Positions 1 through 12,117 of a stretch of DNA of 64,000 nucleotides are shown one piece after another. Position 1 is the first letter of the stretch; each line of letters starts with the position of its first letter. A program made the position numbers and the translations under genes. The stretch lies in the NCBI RefSeq assembly GCF_019047785.1, contig NZ_CP077290.1, positions 1,364,001-1,428,000 on the forward strand, in the 5' to 3' direction. The DNA is from Enterobacter cancerogenus (GTDB lineage Bacteria > Pseudomonadota > Gammaproteobacteria > Enterobacterales > Enterobacteriaceae). Under the pieces are notes generated by a model, which saw only the letters and a list, made by a program, of their open reading frames with translations, did not search any database and was not told the DNA's origin.

Positions 1-352
1 TCATCCCTGGCAGGTAGCCCATCTGCGCCGCCAGCACCGGCCCCACCAGCGGCCCTGCCCCGGCAATGGCCGCGAAATGGTGACCAAACAGCACTTTTTT
101 GTCGGTCGGCACGTAGTCCAGCCCGTCGTTATGGCGCACCGCTGGTGTCATGCGCGTGCTGTCCACGCTCAGCACGTTTTTAGCGATATAGCGGCCATAA
201 AAACGATACGCGATCAGATAAATGCAGACGGAGGCGACGACGATCCACAGCGCGTTGATCTGCTCCCCCCGATTGAGGGCGATATAGCCCAGGGCAAAGG
301 CTCCCACAACGGAGAGCCCTGCCCACAGAAGGTATTTCCCTGAGTTGTTCAT
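1..352 (-). CDS. cstA: CstA carbon-starvation transporter, N-terminal part (runs off the window)
   Basis: About 117 N-terminal residues of the inner-membrane carbon-starvation protein CstA, a pyruvate and peptide uptake protein. The product starts MNNSGKYLLW and contains the family segments ALNRGEQINALW and DGLDYVPTDKKVLFGHHF, which closely match E. coli CstA as I remember it. The ATG is the complement of 350-352; the 3' end lies outside the window. In E. coli cstA directly follows entH in the same direction. Here an M20 peptidase gene lies between them on the opposite strand, so cstA and the peptidase gene are divergent. Confidence 0.95.
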   Translation of the reverse strand, partial: MNNSGKYLLWAGLSVVGAFALGYIALNRGEQINALWIVVASVCIYLIAYRFYGRYIAKNVLSVDSTRMTPAVRHNDGLDYVPTDKKVLFGHHFAAIAGAGPLVGPVLAAQMGYLPGM

Positions 353-640
353 AGTTGGTGTCCGTTGTTGTGAAACAGTGAGATGTTACATTTTGTTTCT
401 AGAACACCCGCCAAAATTTAACAACTCTGAAACGCAATAATGTGGGGTCATACCAGACATTTACACCACAGTGTTAAGCCGATCACTTTCGCGCCGTCAG
501 CGGTCACACTTTTACCTTTTTCAGCCAGGCGCGTTATTACGGGATGATTTGTATCATTTTTTTTGCACGTAACCCGGCCAGAATGACGCAACGTTTTTAC
601 CGAGCTGCTGATGCACATCATTTCTGAACAGGACGTGAAC

Positions 641-1753
641 ATGAATCTTGACCAATACATTGAAGAGTTGAAAACCCTGGTAAACGTCGACTGCGGCACC
701 CAGACCGTCGCCGGGGTCGCCACCGTGGCAGGCATTATTGAGGCGCTCTGGCAGCGCGAAGGCTGGCACACCGAGCAGGTTAATCTGGGCGACAAGGTCG
801 GCCCCGGCGTGTTTGTCAGCAACCGTCCCGGAGCGGAGCAGTTTGACGTGCTGCTGGTTGGCCATCTCGATACCGTGTTTGCCCCCGGCACCGTGGCCGA
901 ACGCCCGATGCGCGAGGATGAGACGCGGCTGTACGGCCCCGGCGTATCGGATATGAAGAGCGGTCTTCTGAATATATTGTGGGCAATGCGCGCGCTGGAC
1001 GCGGCGGACAAGGATCGTCTGTCGATTGCGGTGGCGATGAACCCGGACGAAGAGACCGGCTCGGTCTATTCCCATGAATGGATCGGCGGGCTGGCAAAAC
1101 GCGCTCGCTGCGTGCTGGTGTGCGAAGCGGCCCGCGCCGACGGCTCGCTGGTGAAGGCGCGCAAAGGCATGGCGGGCTATTACCTCACCTTTAGCGGCGT
1201 GGCGGCGCACGCGGGTAACGATCCGGAAAAAGGCCGCTCGGCCATCACCGCGCTGGCACACGCGATTACCGCAATAAATTCGCTCACCGAATGGACGCGC
1301 GGCACCACCCTGAACGTCGGGGTTATTAACGGCGGCAGCGCGGCCAACGTGGTGGCCGACAGCGCCACGGCTGAACTCGACGTGCGTTTCTGGGAAAACG
1401 ATGAATACGACCGGGTGAATCAGGCGCTTGAAGCGCTGTGCGAAAAAGGCTTTTTAGAGGGCGTGACCACCACCCTAAGCCGCGTGAATCATAAGCCAGC
1501 CATGGCGGCCGGGGAGTCAACTCAGCAGCTGATGCAACTCGTTGAGAACGCGGGGAAAGAAGAAAACATCGCCATCACCTGGCAGGCGGTCGGCGGCGGC
1601 AGCGACGCCAACCATACCGCGGCGCTCGGCATTCCGACGCTCGACGGCTTAGGGCCGATTGGCGCAGGCTTCCACAGCCCGGCGGAGTGGCTGGATAAAG
1701 CGTCGATTGAGCCGCGGATCCGGTTGCTGAAACGGGTTGTTTCGATGCTGTAA
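641..1753 (+). CDS. M20 family zinc metallopeptidase (glutamate carboxypeptidase-like)
   Basis: A 370-residue cytoplasmic M20/CPG2-type metallohydrolase, likely a carboxypeptidase or aminoacylase acting on an N-acylated or C-terminal glutamate-like substrate. The metal site is visible: HLD (H75, D77), bridging D104 in GVSDMKSG, the PDEET motif (E137/E138) and E162 in CEAAR, plus a late His in GAGFHS. The lid/dimerisation domain lies around residues 170-280 (GVAAHAGNDPEKG). I chose ATG 641 over in-frame ATG 611 because AGGAC precedes it at suitable spacing and the family normally starts near this point. It is convergent with entH, with a REP pair between the stop codons. The substrate cannot be read from sequence. 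Presence between entH and cstA differs from E. coli K-12. Confidence 0.85.
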   Translation: MNLDQYIEELKTLVNVDCGTQTVAGVATVAGIIEALWQREGWHTEQVNLGDKVGPGVFVSNRPGAEQFDVLLVGHLDTVFAPGTVAERPMREDETRLYGPGVSDMKSGLLNILWAMRALDAADKDRLSIAVAMNPDEETGSVYSHEWIGGLAKRARCVLVCEAARADGSLVKARKGMAGYYLTFSGVAAHAGNDPEKGRSAITALAHAITAINSLTEWTRGTTLNVGVINGGSAANVVADSATAELDVRFWENDEYDRVNQALEALCEKGFLEGVTTTLSRVNHKPAMAAGESTQQLMQLVENAGKEENIAITWQAVGGGSDANHTAALGIPTLDGLGPIGAGFHSPAEWLDKASIEPRIRLLKRVVSML

Positions 1754-1758
1754 GGCAC

Positions 1759-1830
1759 CGCCCGGTGGCGCTTCGCTTACCGGGCCTACCCTCTGCATGG
1801 AGGCCGGGTAAGGCGAAGCCGCCACCCGGC
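1759..1830. repeat. REP/BIME pair
   Basis: Two inverted palindromic units, CCCGGTGGCGCTTCGCTTAC and its near-inverse in GTAAGGCGAAGCCGCCACC, lie between the convergent M20 and entH stop codons. The same units recur at 7831-7903 and 12037-12110. This is a typical intergenic REP arrangement that can also stop transcription or protect RNA ends. Confidence 0.85.
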
Positions 1831-1845
1831 AATTCAGGCCCAACC

Positions 1846-3015
<1,170 letters not shown>

Positions 3016-3016
<1 letters not shown>

Positions 3017-3870
3017 CACTTCACCTCGCGGGAAAGCAACGCCCACCAGGCATCAAGGGTCGGGTTTTTCGCCAGCATCACGAAGTCGATGTCGCCATGC
3101 ACTTTGCGCCAGCGCGCCGCCAGCGCCATCATGCGCACCGAGTCCAGGCCGTAGTCGATCAGGTTTTCGTCATCCATCGGCTCGTCGGATTCGTCCAGCA
3201 GCGGCAGGATAAGCTCACGCAGCGCGGCTTTCGAAGCCGGAACGGACGGCAGCAGTTCGTCGGTCATCACCACGCGACCGGAACGCCCTGCCACATACCT
3301 GAGCGACATCAGGTGCTCGTCACGGGTGAAATCTGCCAGCGCATCGGCGATGAAAAACGGCTTGATGTCGCGCATAAACGCGTCGGTGGCGGTGGTCATG
3401 CAGCCGATGTGCGCGTAAACGCCGGTGATCAGCAGCTGGTTGCGGCCGGTCTCCTTGAGCATCTGCTCCAGCGGCGAGCGGTGGAACGCGCTGTAGCGCC
3501 ACTTCACCAGCACTGTATCGGCTTCATCCGGCGTCAGTTCAGCGACGATTCGCTGCTGCTCCGGCGAACGGGTCAGGCCCGGCCCCCACATGTCGTTCAG
3601 CAGGGCACGGTCTTCGTCGCTCTGCTCTTTCGGCTGGGCGGTGTAGTAAACCGGGATGTTGTGTTCTTTGCAGTAATCGCGAAGTCTCGCGATGTTCGCC
3701 ACCACCTGCGCCATCATTGCGCTGTTTTCGCCCCAGAAGTTCAGGAAGTATTCCTGCATATCATGGATCAGCAGCGCGGCGCGCTCTGGCTCAAAGGCCC
3801 AGTTCACTTTGTTGTTCGGCAGGTCTGCGGCGGTTGGCAGCGCGTAAGCGGTTAATTTTGGGATAGCCAT
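3016..3870 (-). CDS. entB: Isochorismatase / aryl carrier protein EntB
   Basis: A 284-residue bifunctional protein. The N-terminal isochorismatase domain (about 1-205) converts isochorismate to 2,3-dihydro-2,3-dihydroxybenzoate. The C-terminal aryl carrier domain (about 210-284) holds dihydroxybenzoate on a phosphopantetheine arm at Ser244 in DYGLDSVRMM. Motifs such as LLIHDMQEYF and ITGVYAHIGC are typical of the family. The gene sits 10 bp after entE and overlaps entA by one base. EntD (20138-20806) is the expected transferase that activates Ser244. Confidence 0.97.
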
Positions 3871-3880
3871 ATTTTTTTCC

Positions 3881-5491
3881 TCAGCCCTGTGCGCGTTCCG
3901 CGAGCCACAGGCGCAGCTGTTTCTTATCGACTTTACCGACCGGCGTTAACGGAAGCGCGTCAACGCTCTCCACGCGGTCCGGCAGTTTGAATTCGGCAAC
4001 GCCCTGCTCGCGCAGGAAGCGACGCACCTCGACCGCGCGCAGCGGCTGTTTGACCACCAGATACGCGCAGCTTTTCTCGCCGAGCAGGCTGTCTTCCATG
4101 CTCACCAGGGCTGCGTGGATCACCGACTCGTGGCGCAGGAGCAGGTTCTCGATCTCCTCAGCGGCGATCTTCTCGCCCCCGCGGTTGATCTGATCTTTCT
4201 CGCGCCCCTGCACGGTGATATAGCCCTGTTCGTCGATGGCGATCAGGTCGCCGGAGCAGTAAAAACCGTCGGCGTCAAAGGCGCTGGCGTTGTGCTCCGG
4301 GCTGTTGAAATAGCCGCGGAAGGTGTACGGCCCGCGCGTCATCAAACGTCCGACTTCTCCGCGCGGCAACGGATTACCGTGCTCGTCCGCCACCCACACT
4401 TCGTCGTCCGGGCACATCGGGCGGCCCTGAGTATTCATGATGCGCTCCGGCGTATCGTCGAGCGCGGTGTAGTTCACCAGCCCCTCGGCCATGCCGAACA
4501 CCTGCTGAAGCTGGCAGCCAATTTCGGCGGGGATACGCGCGGCAAGGGTGGCAGACAGACGAGCGCCGCCAACCTGTAACAGCGTTAAAGACCGCAGCTG
4601 CGCATTCCCCGCCCCTTCGGCAATCGCCTGTAGCCACAGGCTGACCGCAGGCGGAACCAGCGAGGTGACGTTGATCTGATGCTGTTCAATCAGCGGGAAA
4701 CAGAGCGTAGCGCTTGGGTCATTTGCCAGCACCACGCAGCCGCCAGCGGTGAAGATGCCGAGCGATCCCGGCGAGCTCATGGCGTAGTTATGCGCCGCGG
4801 GCAGCGCGTTCAGGTAACGGGTATCGGCGGTGATGCCGCAAATCTCGTTGCTGCGACGAATGCTGTAATCGTAGTCGTTGTGCGTACGCGGGATCAGCTT
4901 CGGCGTGCCGGTGCTACCACCGGAGAGCTGAAAGAACGCGACCTCATCGGCAGGCGTCGGGGTCGGAATGAAATTATCCGCCGGGCGCGCAATCGCCGTT
5001 TCCAGCGCATGTTCGCCTTTATCGCCGCGCAGCAGCACCACGCGGACCGAGCGGTGTTCGTCCACGAAGGTATTGAGAAACGCTTCATCGGCAAACAGCG
5101 GGTGATGGCGATCGGCAATCAGCACCGCCGGTTTAATCTGCGCGGCGTAGGCGTTCAGCTCGCTGCGCTGATGGCTAAAGAGCGCGTTAACCGGCGCAAC
5201 GCCGATTTGCAGCAAGGCGAAGAAGGTGATGTAAAACTCAGCCACGTTGCCCAGCTGAACGAGCGCCGTTTCACCGCGCACGATCCCCTGAGCCTGTAGC
5301 GCAGAGGCCAGGTTGTTGACCTGCTGATTGAACGCGCGATAGGTCAGCCGACGCTCGCCGTCAATGATGGCCACGGCGTCATTGTTGGCCTGATCCGTCA
5401 GGATGTGGGTCAGCGGCAGATCCTGCCAGTAGCCTTTCTCACGGTAGCGTCGGGCAAAATCCTCGGGCCAGCGGGTAAAGGGAATGGTCAT
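3881..5491 (-). CDS. entE: 2,3-dihydroxybenzoate-AMP ligase EntE
   Basis: A 536-residue adenylate-forming enzyme that activates 2,3-dihydroxybenzoate with ATP and loads it on holo-EntB. It has the ATP-binding loop [11 protein letters not shown], the core motif YCSGDL, the hinge region [14 protein letters not shown] and the C-terminal catalytic Lys in TPVGKVDKK. Length equals that of E. coli EntE. The start [10 protein letters not shown] is family-like. It lies 9 bp after entC and 10 bp before entB in the Fur-controlled entCEBAH operon. Confidence 0.97.
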   Translation of the reverse strand: MTIPFTRWPEDFARRYREKGYWQDLPLTHILTDQANNDAVAIIDGERRLTYRAFNQQVNNLASALQAQGIVRGETALVQLGNVAEFYITFFALLQIGVAPVNALFSHQRSELNAYAAQIKPAVLIADRHHPLFADEAFLNTFVDEHRSVRVVLLRGDKGEHALETAIARPADNFIPTPTPADEVAFFQLSGGSTGTPKLIPRTHNDYDYSIRRSNEICGITADTRYLNALPAAHNYAMSSPGSLGIFTAGGCVVLANDPSATLCFPLIEQHQINVTSLVPPAVSLWLQAIAEGAGNAQLRSLTLLQVGGARLSATLAARIPAEIGCQLQQVFGMAEGLVNYTALDDTPERIMNTQGRPMCPDDEVWVADEHGNPLPRGEVGRLMTRGPYTFRGYFNSPEHNASAFDADGFYCSGDLIAIDEQGYITVQGREKDQINRGGEKIAAEEIENLLLRHESVIHAALVSMEDSLLGEKSCAYLVVKQPLRAVEVRRFLREQGVAEFKLPDRVESVDALPLTPVGKVDKKQLRLWLAERAQG

Positions 5492-5500
5492 GATGCGTCC

Positions 5501-6676
<1,176 letters not shown>

Positions 6677-6704
6677 ATCATCCTCCTAAAATGATAAAAG
6701 CAGT

Positions 6705-6723
6705 AATAATGATTATCATTTAT
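6705..6723. promoter_or_regulatory. Fur box of entC/fepB, entC side
   Basis: AATAATGATTATCATTTAT matches the Fur consensus GATAATGATAATCATTATC at 14 of 19 positions. It lies about 30 bp before the entC start in the divergent entC-fepB region, as expected for iron repression. Confidence 0.85.
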
Positions 6724-6820
6724 ATTTTCGACGGCTAACCTAATCGCACAGCGCCCCGGTGTCAACCGCAGAGCAAGCAACTTGTGCGACTAACGCTTGC
6801 ATCCCTCTCGCGCAATCATG

Positions 6821-6838
6821 AAAATGAGAAGCATTAAC
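6821..6838. promoter_or_regulatory. Probable second Fur site, fepB side
   Basis: AAAATGAGAAGCATTAAC is a weaker GAAAATGAGAAGCATT-like Fur sequence about 25 bp before the fepB start. The E. coli entC-fepB region also carries more than one Fur site. Confidence 0.5.
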
Positions 6839-6863
6839 TTCAACAAAAACAGGATGCCGCGTT

Positions 6864-7823
6864 GTGAAATTCCCTGCCATTTGCCGTAATACCCTTCTTT
6901 TAACAGCACTTTTTGTTTTAGGACTAACCTCAGCTGCCGCCGCCGACTGGCCTCGTCAAGTGAGCGACAGCCACGGCGTTCACACCCTTGAGAGCAAACC
7001 AACGCGCATTGTCTCTACCAGCGTGACCTTAACCGGCTCCCTGCTGGCGATTGACGCGCCGGTGGTTGCCAGCGGAGCCACTACGCCAAACAACCGCGTG
7101 GCCGATGCGCAGGGCTTTCTGCGTCAGTGGGGGGATGTCGCCAGACAACGTAAGCTCGCGCGGTTATACATTGGCGAGCCGAGCGCCGAAGCGATAGCGG
7201 CCCAGATGCCGGACCTGATCCTGATCAGCGCCACCGGCGGGGATTCCGCGCTGGCGCTTTACGACCAGCTTTCCGCCATCGCGCCGACGCTTGTCATTAA
7301 CTACGACGACAAGAGCTGGCAGGAACTGCTGACACAGCTGGGGACCATTACCGGTCAGGAAAAGCAGGCCGCCGGACGCATCGCCGCGTTTGATAAACAG
7401 CTCGCGCAGGTGAAACAGCAGATGACGCTGCCGCCGCAGCCGGTGAACGCCATCGTTTACACAGCCGCCGCGCACAGCGCCAACCTGTGGACCCCGGAAT
7501 CCGCGCAGGGCAAGCTGCTGCACCAGCTGGGCTTTACGCTGGCCGACCTCCCCGCCGGGCTGCAAACCTCCAAAAGCCAGGGTAAACGCCACGACATTAT
7601 TCAGCTGGGGGGAGAAAACCTGGCGACGGGGTTGAACGGTGAAGGGTTATTCCTGTTTGCCGGTGACCAGAAGGATGTAGAGGCGATTTACGCCAATCCG
7701 CTGCTGGCCCATTTACCGTCGGTGAAAAACAAGCGCGTCTGGGCGCTGGGCACGGAAACATTCCGCCTGGATTATTACAGCGCGATGCTGGTGTTGCAGC
7801 GTTTAGAGGCAATTTTTGGGTAA
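6864..7823 (+). CDS. fepB: Ferric enterobactin periplasmic binding protein FepB
   Basis: A 319-residue periplasmic binding protein that delivers ferric enterobactin to FepDGC. Residues 1-26 form a signal peptide ending near [10 protein letters not shown]. The family segments [33 protein letters not shown] and [13 protein letters not shown] are present. Length is within one residue of E. coli FepB. The best start is GTG 6864; no suitable ATG lies nearby. It is transcribed away from entC and followed by a REP pair. Confidence 0.96.
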   Translation: MKFPAICRNTLLLTALFVLGLTSAAAADWPRQVSDSHGVHTLESKPTRIVSTSVTLTGSLLAIDAPVVASGATTPNNRVADAQGFLRQWGDVARQRKLARLYIGEPSAEAIAAQMPDLILISATGGDSALALYDQLSAIAPTLVINYDDKSWQELLTQLGTITGQEKQAAGRIAAFDKQLAQVKQQMTLPPQPVNAIVYTAAAHSANLWTPESAQGKLLHQLGFTLADLPAGLQTSKSQGKRHDIIQLGGENLATGLNGEGLFLFAGDQKDVEAIYANPLLAHLPSVKNKRVWALGTETFRLDYYSAMLVLQRLEAIFG

Positions 7824-7830
7824 TGCCTGC

Positions 7831-7903
7831 GCCCGGTGGCGCTTCGCTTACCGGGCCTGCGGGTGCAAAATGTAGGCCGGGTAAGGCGAAGCCGCCACCC
7901 GGC
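7831..7903. repeat. REP/BIME pair
   Basis: The same inverted units as at 1759-1830 (CCCGGTGGCGCTTCGCTTAC and GTAAGGCGAAGCCGCCACC), between the convergent fepB and entS genes. Confidence 0.85.
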
Positions 7904-7906
7904 AAA

Positions 7907-9142
7907 TCACGCCGGAGCACTCTCCTGCCTGAACCGCCGCAACTCCACCAGCGCCAGCACTAAAATCCCGCCAACAAGGGCTAATGCAAACCCGCTGCTG
8001 CTCGCCGACGCCACCGGGGTCATCATCGAGCCTAATCCCCCGAGGATCGCCGCGCCAATCGCATCGCCCGTCACGTTCTGCGCGGTCCACAGGCCGTTGA
8101 TGCGGCCCAGCATCCCTTCCGGCGTCTGGGTCTGGATCAGGGTGTACTGCAGCAGCGAACTGATTGCGCTAAGCCAGCCGAAAATGACCAGACACAGCAC
8201 GCCCAGCGCCCACACCGGCATCAGGCTGAAGAAGCCAATCGCGATAAACGCCGCCAGGGTCGCCAGCAGCACGATCAGCCCTGGCCGCGCGCTGTGCGCC
8301 AGATTTCCACTGGTCAGCGCGCCACAGGCCGCGCCGAGCGGGATCGCCGCATATAATATACCCATCTCCGAAGCGCTCATCTGCCACTCGCCCGCCAGCG
8401 CCGGATACAGCACACGCACCGCGCTCGCCATCGTCAGCAGGCCGCCAATCAACGCAATGCCGCCAATCAGCGGGTTGCTGAACAGAAAGCGGATCGCCGC
8501 CATCAGCGATTTCAACGGGTGCTCGCGCGGCTGCGGCGGCGGCGGCAACTGCGGCAGACGCAGCAGCGTCAGCGTGGTGATAAAGGTCCCCGCCGCTGCC
8601 AGCCCGTAGTTCCATGCCACGTTGCCGGTGGCGAGCAATAATCCCCCCACCATTGGCGAAATTACCGAACCGAGACGCACGGTAAGCATGGTGATCGCCC
8701 CGGCCTGCATCAGATTCTCGCGCCCCACCAGCGCAGGCGTGGCCGCCAGCAGCGCCGTCACGCCTAACGAGGCAAAGAAGCCGTCCCATAGCCCCAGCGC
8801 GTAAATCGCGATCAGCGATGGCTCCGGCAGCATGGCGTTCAGACACAGCCCGACAAACCCCACCCCGCAGGTCCCGCGCGCCAGCAGGATCAGCTTTTTA
8901 CGCTCGTAGCGGTCCGCCAGCACGCCGCCGACCATCAGGCCGATAAACATCGCCCCGCCGGTTAAGGTGACGGACAACCCCACCAGCCAGCTGGAGTGGG
9001 TCATGGCCTGGATCTGTACCGGCACGGCCACGCCGAGCAGGCCGAGAGATAAAATCGAGATAAAGCGGGCGATAAAGACGGCACGAAACGCCGGGTGAGT
9101 CTTCAGCAGGCTTAGATTGAGCAGCCAGGATTTTTGATTCAT
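7907..9142 (-). CDS. entS: Enterobactin exporter EntS
   Basis: A 411-residue major facilitator protein with about 12 membrane helices that exports newly made enterobactin across the inner membrane. It shows the MFS loop 2-3 motif [12 protein letters not shown] and a family-like start [20 protein letters not shown]. It is divergent from fepD across a near-consensus Fur box, so export and import genes are repressed together by iron. Length and position match E. coli EntS (YbdA). Confidence 0.95.
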   Translation of the reverse strand: MNQKSWLLNLSLLKTHPAFRAVFIARFISILSLGLLGVAVPVQIQAMTHSSWLVGLSVTLTGGAMFIGLMVGGVLADRYERKKLILLARGTCGVGFVGLCLNAMLPEPSLIAIYALGLWDGFFASLGVTALLAATPALVGRENLMQAGAITMLTVRLGSVISPMVGGLLLATGNVAWNYGLAAAGTFITTLTLLRLPQLPPPPQPREHPLKSLMAAIRFLFSNPLIGGIALIGGLLTMASAVRVLYPALAGEWQMSASEMGILYAAIPLGAACGALTSGNLAHSARPGLIVLLATLAAFIAIGFFSLMPVWALGVLCLVIFGWLSAISSLLQYTLIQTQTPEGMLGRINGLWTAQNVTGDAIGAAILGGLGSMMTPVASASSSGFALALVGGILVLALVELRRFRQESAPA

Positions 9143-9214
9143 GACAAGGCCTTGAGTGTATTTCTACCAATTTCATGGCGGCACATGCTAACATAGCCAA
9201 ATAAGATAGATAAC

Positions 9215-9233
9215 GATAATTACTATCATTATC
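9215..9233. promoter_or_regulatory. Fur box of entS/fepD
   Basis: GATAATTACTATCATTATC matches the 19-bp Fur consensus at 16 positions. It lies between the divergent entS and fepD starts. Confidence 0.9.
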
Positions 9234-9250
9234 AAATCATGGATGTTGCT

Positions 9251-10255
9251 ATGTCGTTTTCCTCTTCTGCGGTGCGCGCCATTGCCGTGCCCGTTTTATT
9301 GCTGCTGTTACTCCTCGCGATGGCACTCAGCCTGCTGGTCGGCGCGAAGCCGCTTCCCGCGTCGGTGATTGTTGATGCGCTGTCCGGCAGCTGTCAGAGC
9401 GCCGACTGCATTATCGTGCTTGATGCCCGTTTACCCCGCACCCTTGCCGGGCTATTGGCGGGCGGCGCCCTCGGCCTTGCCGGTGCCCTGATGCAAACCC
9501 TTACCCGTAATCCATTAGCCGACCCCGGTATTCTCGGCGTGAACGCCGGTGCCAGCTTTGCCATCGTGCTTGGCGCGGCGCTGTTCGGCTTCACTTCACC
9601 GTCAGAACAGCTGGTGATGGCCTTTTGCGGCGCACTGGCGGCCTCGCTGGTGGTCGCCTTTACCGGCAGCCAGGGCGGCGGCCAGCTTAGCCCGGTGCGC
9701 TTAACCCTTGCAGGCGTGGCGCTGGCGGCGGTGCTGGAAGGGTTATCTAACGGCATCGCCCTGCTTAACCCCGACGTCTACGATCAATTACGCTTCTGGC
9801 AGGCTGGTTCGCTGGATATCCGCACCCTGGAAACGCTCAGCGTGGTGGTGATCCCGGTGATCATTGCCGCCGCCGTGGCGCTATTTTTAAGCCGGGCGCT
9901 GAACAGCCTGAGTCTTGGCAGCGACACCGCAACCGCGCTTGGCAACCGCGTGGCGCGCACGCAGTTAATCGGCTTACTGGCGATTACCGTCCTGTGCGGT
10001 AGCGCCACGGCGGTGGTCGGCCCGATTGCCTTTATCGGCCTGATGATGCCGCACATGGCGCGCTGGCTGGTGGGGGCCGATCACCGCTGGTCGTTGCCCG
10101 TCACCCTGCTGGCAACCCCGGCCCTGTTGCTGTTCGCCGATATTCTGGGGCGCGTACTGGTGCCCGGCGAACTGCGCGTTTCGGTGGTGAGCGCCTTTAT
10201 CGGCGCGCCGGTGCTGATATTCCTTGTCCGCCGCAGGCGCGGAGGTGGCGCATGA
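9251..10255 (+). CDS. fepD: Ferric enterobactin ABC permease FepD
   Basis: A 334-residue FecCD-type inner-membrane permease, exactly the E. coli FepD length when started at ATG 9251 (MSFSSSAVRAIAVP). A start at 9239 would add four residues and has no better ribosome site. It shows the hallmark LDARLPRTLAGLLAGGALGLAGALMQ region and the coupling-helix segment near GLMMPHMARWL. It forms the transmembrane heterodimer with FepG and overlaps fepG by four bases (ATGA). Confidence 0.95.
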   Translation: MSFSSSAVRAIAVPVLLLLLLLAMALSLLVGAKPLPASVIVDALSGSCQSADCIIVLDARLPRTLAGLLAGGALGLAGALMQTLTRNPLADPGILGVNAGASFAIVLGAALFGFTSPSEQLVMAFCGALAASLVVAFTGSQGGGQLSPVRLTLAGVALAAVLEGLSNGIALLNPDVYDQLRFWQAGSLDIRTLETLSVVVIPVIIAAAVALFLSRALNSLSLGSDTATALGNRVARTQLIGLLAITVLCGSATAVVGPIAFIGLMMPHMARWLVGADHRWSLPVTLLATPALLLFADILGRVLVPGELRVSVVSAFIGAPVLIFLVRRRRGGGA

Positions 10256-11244
10256 TGGCCCCGTCCCGTCGTTTAACGGTCAGCGTGTCTCTGCTGGCGG
10301 TCGCCATCGTGCTGCTTGCGGCCTGGAGCCTGCGCAGCGGCGCGGTGACGCTCGATTTCACACAGGTCTTACATGCCCTGTTCGGCAGCGCGCCGCGGAA
10401 TATCACGATGGTGGTCACGGAGTGGCGACTGCCGCGGGTAGCGATGGCGATCCTCGTCGGCGCGGCGCTCGGAGTCAGCGGCGCGATTTTCCAGTCGCTG
10501 ATGCGCAACCCCCTCGGCAGCCCGGACGTGATGGGCCTTAATACCGGGGCGTGGAGCGGCGTGCTGGTAGCGATGGTGCTGTTTGGTCAGCACCTGACGG
10601 CCATCACCTTTACGGCAATGGCCGGGGGGATTTTAACCTCGCTGCTTATCTGGGCGCTGGCCTGGCGCAACGGCATCGACACCTTCCGGCTGATCATCAT
10701 CGGCATCGGCATCCGCGCCATGCTGATGGCGTTCAACACCTGGCTGCTGTTACAGGCCTCGCTGGAGACCGCGGTCTCCGCCGGGCTGTGGTACGCCGGT
10801 TCGCTTAACGGCCTGACGTGGGGCAAAGTCTGGCCCGCCGCGCCGCTGATTTTACTGATGTTCATCGGCGCGCTGCTGCTGGTGCGGCGTATGCGTCTGC
10901 TGGAGATGGGCGACGACACCGCGAGCGCACTCGGGGTGGGCGTCGAGCGCTCACGCCTGCTGCTGATGCTGGTCGCCGTGTTGCTCACCGCCGCCGCCAC
11001 CGCCATCGCCGGGCCGATTTCGTTTATCGCGCTGGTGGCCCCGCACATAGCGCGGCGCGTCAGCGGCACCGCGCGCTGGGGCTTAACCCAGGCAGCGCTG
11101 TGCGGATCGCTTTTGCTGCTGGCCGCCGATCTCTGCGCCCAGCAGCTGTTTATGCCGTATCAACTTCCGGTGGGGGTAGTGACCGTCAGCCTTGGCGGGA
11201 TTTACCTCATCGTCTTGCTCGTTCAGGAGTCACGCAAGAAATGA
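10252..11244 (+). CDS. fepG: Ferric enterobactin ABC permease FepG
   Basis: A 330-residue FecCD-family permease with about nine or ten membrane helices, partner of FepD. The family segments EWRLPRVAMAILVGAALG and [13 protein letters not shown] are present. It starts inside the fepD stop (ATGA) and its own stop overlaps the fepC ATG the same way, so fepDGC is a tightly coupled operon. Confidence 0.95.
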   Translation: MMAPSRRLTVSVSLLAVAIVLLAAWSLRSGAVTLDFTQVLHALFGSAPRNITMVVTEWRLPRVAMAILVGAALGVSGAIFQSLMRNPLGSPDVMGLNTGAWSGVLVAMVLFGQHLTAITFTAMAGGILTSLLIWALAWRNGIDTFRLIIIGIGIRAMLMAFNTWLLLQASLETAVSAGLWYAGSLNGLTWGKVWPAAPLILLMFIGALLLVRRMRLLEMGDDTASALGVGVERSRLLLMLVAVLLTAAATAIAGPISFIALVAPHIARRVSGTARWGLTQAALCGSLLLLAADLCAQQLFMPYQLPVGVVTVSLGGIYLIVLLVQESRKK

Positions 11245-12035
11245 CAGACTCAACCCCCCGCTTGCGCGGCGAAAATTTAACCCTCGGCTATGGCAAAAAG
11301 ATCGTTGCCCGGGACCTGACCGTCGCCATTCCGGACGGTCACTTTACGGCGATTATCGGCCCCAACGGCTGCGGTAAATCGACCCTGCTGCGCACCCTCA
11401 GCCGCCTGATGACGCCGGTGGCGGGCAGCGTGTTCCTCGATGGGGAGCAGATCCAGCGCTTCGCCAGCAAAGAAGTGGCCAGACGCATTGGGCTGCTGGC
11501 ACAAAACGCGACGACGCCGGGCGACATCACGGTGCAGGAGCTGGTCTCGCGCGGGCGCTACCCGCACCAGCCGCTGTTCACCCGCTGGCGCAAAGAGGAT
11601 GACGACGCGGTCAACCGGGCCATGCGCGCAACGGGCATCACCGATCTTGCTCAGCAGAGCGTGGATACCCTCTCCGGCGGCCAGCGCCAGCGCGCGTGGA
11701 TTGCGATGGTTCTCGCGCAGGAGACGTCGATCATGCTGCTGGACGAACCGACGACGTGGCTGGATATCAGCCATCAGATTGACCTGCTGGAGCTGTTGAG
11801 CGATCTGAACCGCACGCAGGGTTATACCCTGGCGGCGGTGCTGCACGACCTGAATCAGGCATGCCGCTACGCCACGCACCTGATTGCGCTGCGCGACGGC
11901 GAGATCGTGGCGCAGGGCGCGCCGAAAGAGATTGTGACGCCGGATCTGATCGCGCGGATCTACGGCATGCGCTGCATGATTATTGAGGATCCGGTGGCGG
12001 GTACGCCGCTGGTGGTGCCGCTGGGTCGGCGGTAA
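11241..12035 (+). CDS. fepC: Ferric enterobactin ABC ATPase FepC
   Basis: A 264-residue ABC ATPase powering ferric enterobactin import. Walker A is GPNGCGKST, the Q-loop is in LLAQNATTPGD, the signature is LSGGQRQR, Walker B is IMLLDEPT and the H-loop is AVLHDLNQ. The start ATG 11241 overlaps the fepG stop; longer upstream reading in this frame overlaps fepG and is rejected. It is seven residues shorter at the C-terminus than E. coli FepC as I recall it. Confidence 0.96.
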   Translation: MTDSTPRLRGENLTLGYGKKIVARDLTVAIPDGHFTAIIGPNGCGKSTLLRTLSRLMTPVAGSVFLDGEQIQRFASKEVARRIGLLAQNATTPGDITVQELVSRGRYPHQPLFTRWRKEDDDAVNRAMRATGITDLAQQSVDTLSGGQRQRAWIAMVLAQETSIMLLDEPTTWLDISHQIDLLELLSDLNRTQGYTLAAVLHDLNQACRYATHLIALRDGEIVAQGAPKEIVTPDLIARIYGMRCMIIEDPVAGTPLVVPLGRR

Positions 12036-12036
12036 A

Positions 12037-12110
12037 CGCCGGGTGGCGGCTTTGCCTTACCCGGCCTACATTTTTCCCCCGTAGGCCCGGTAAGCACAGC
12101 GCCACCGGGC
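12037..12110. repeat. REP/BIME pair
   Basis: Inverted units GGGTGGCGGCTTTGCCTTAC and GGTAAGCACAGCGCCACCGG separate the convergent fepC and entF genes. The E. coli fepE gene, which I would expect next to entF, is not here. Confidence 0.8.
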
Positions 12111-12117
12111 ATATGCT

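Noticed and set aside
361..395. Possible CRP site upstream of cstA
   Set aside because: TGTGA is present at 369-373 but the second half site does not match TCACA at the right spacing.
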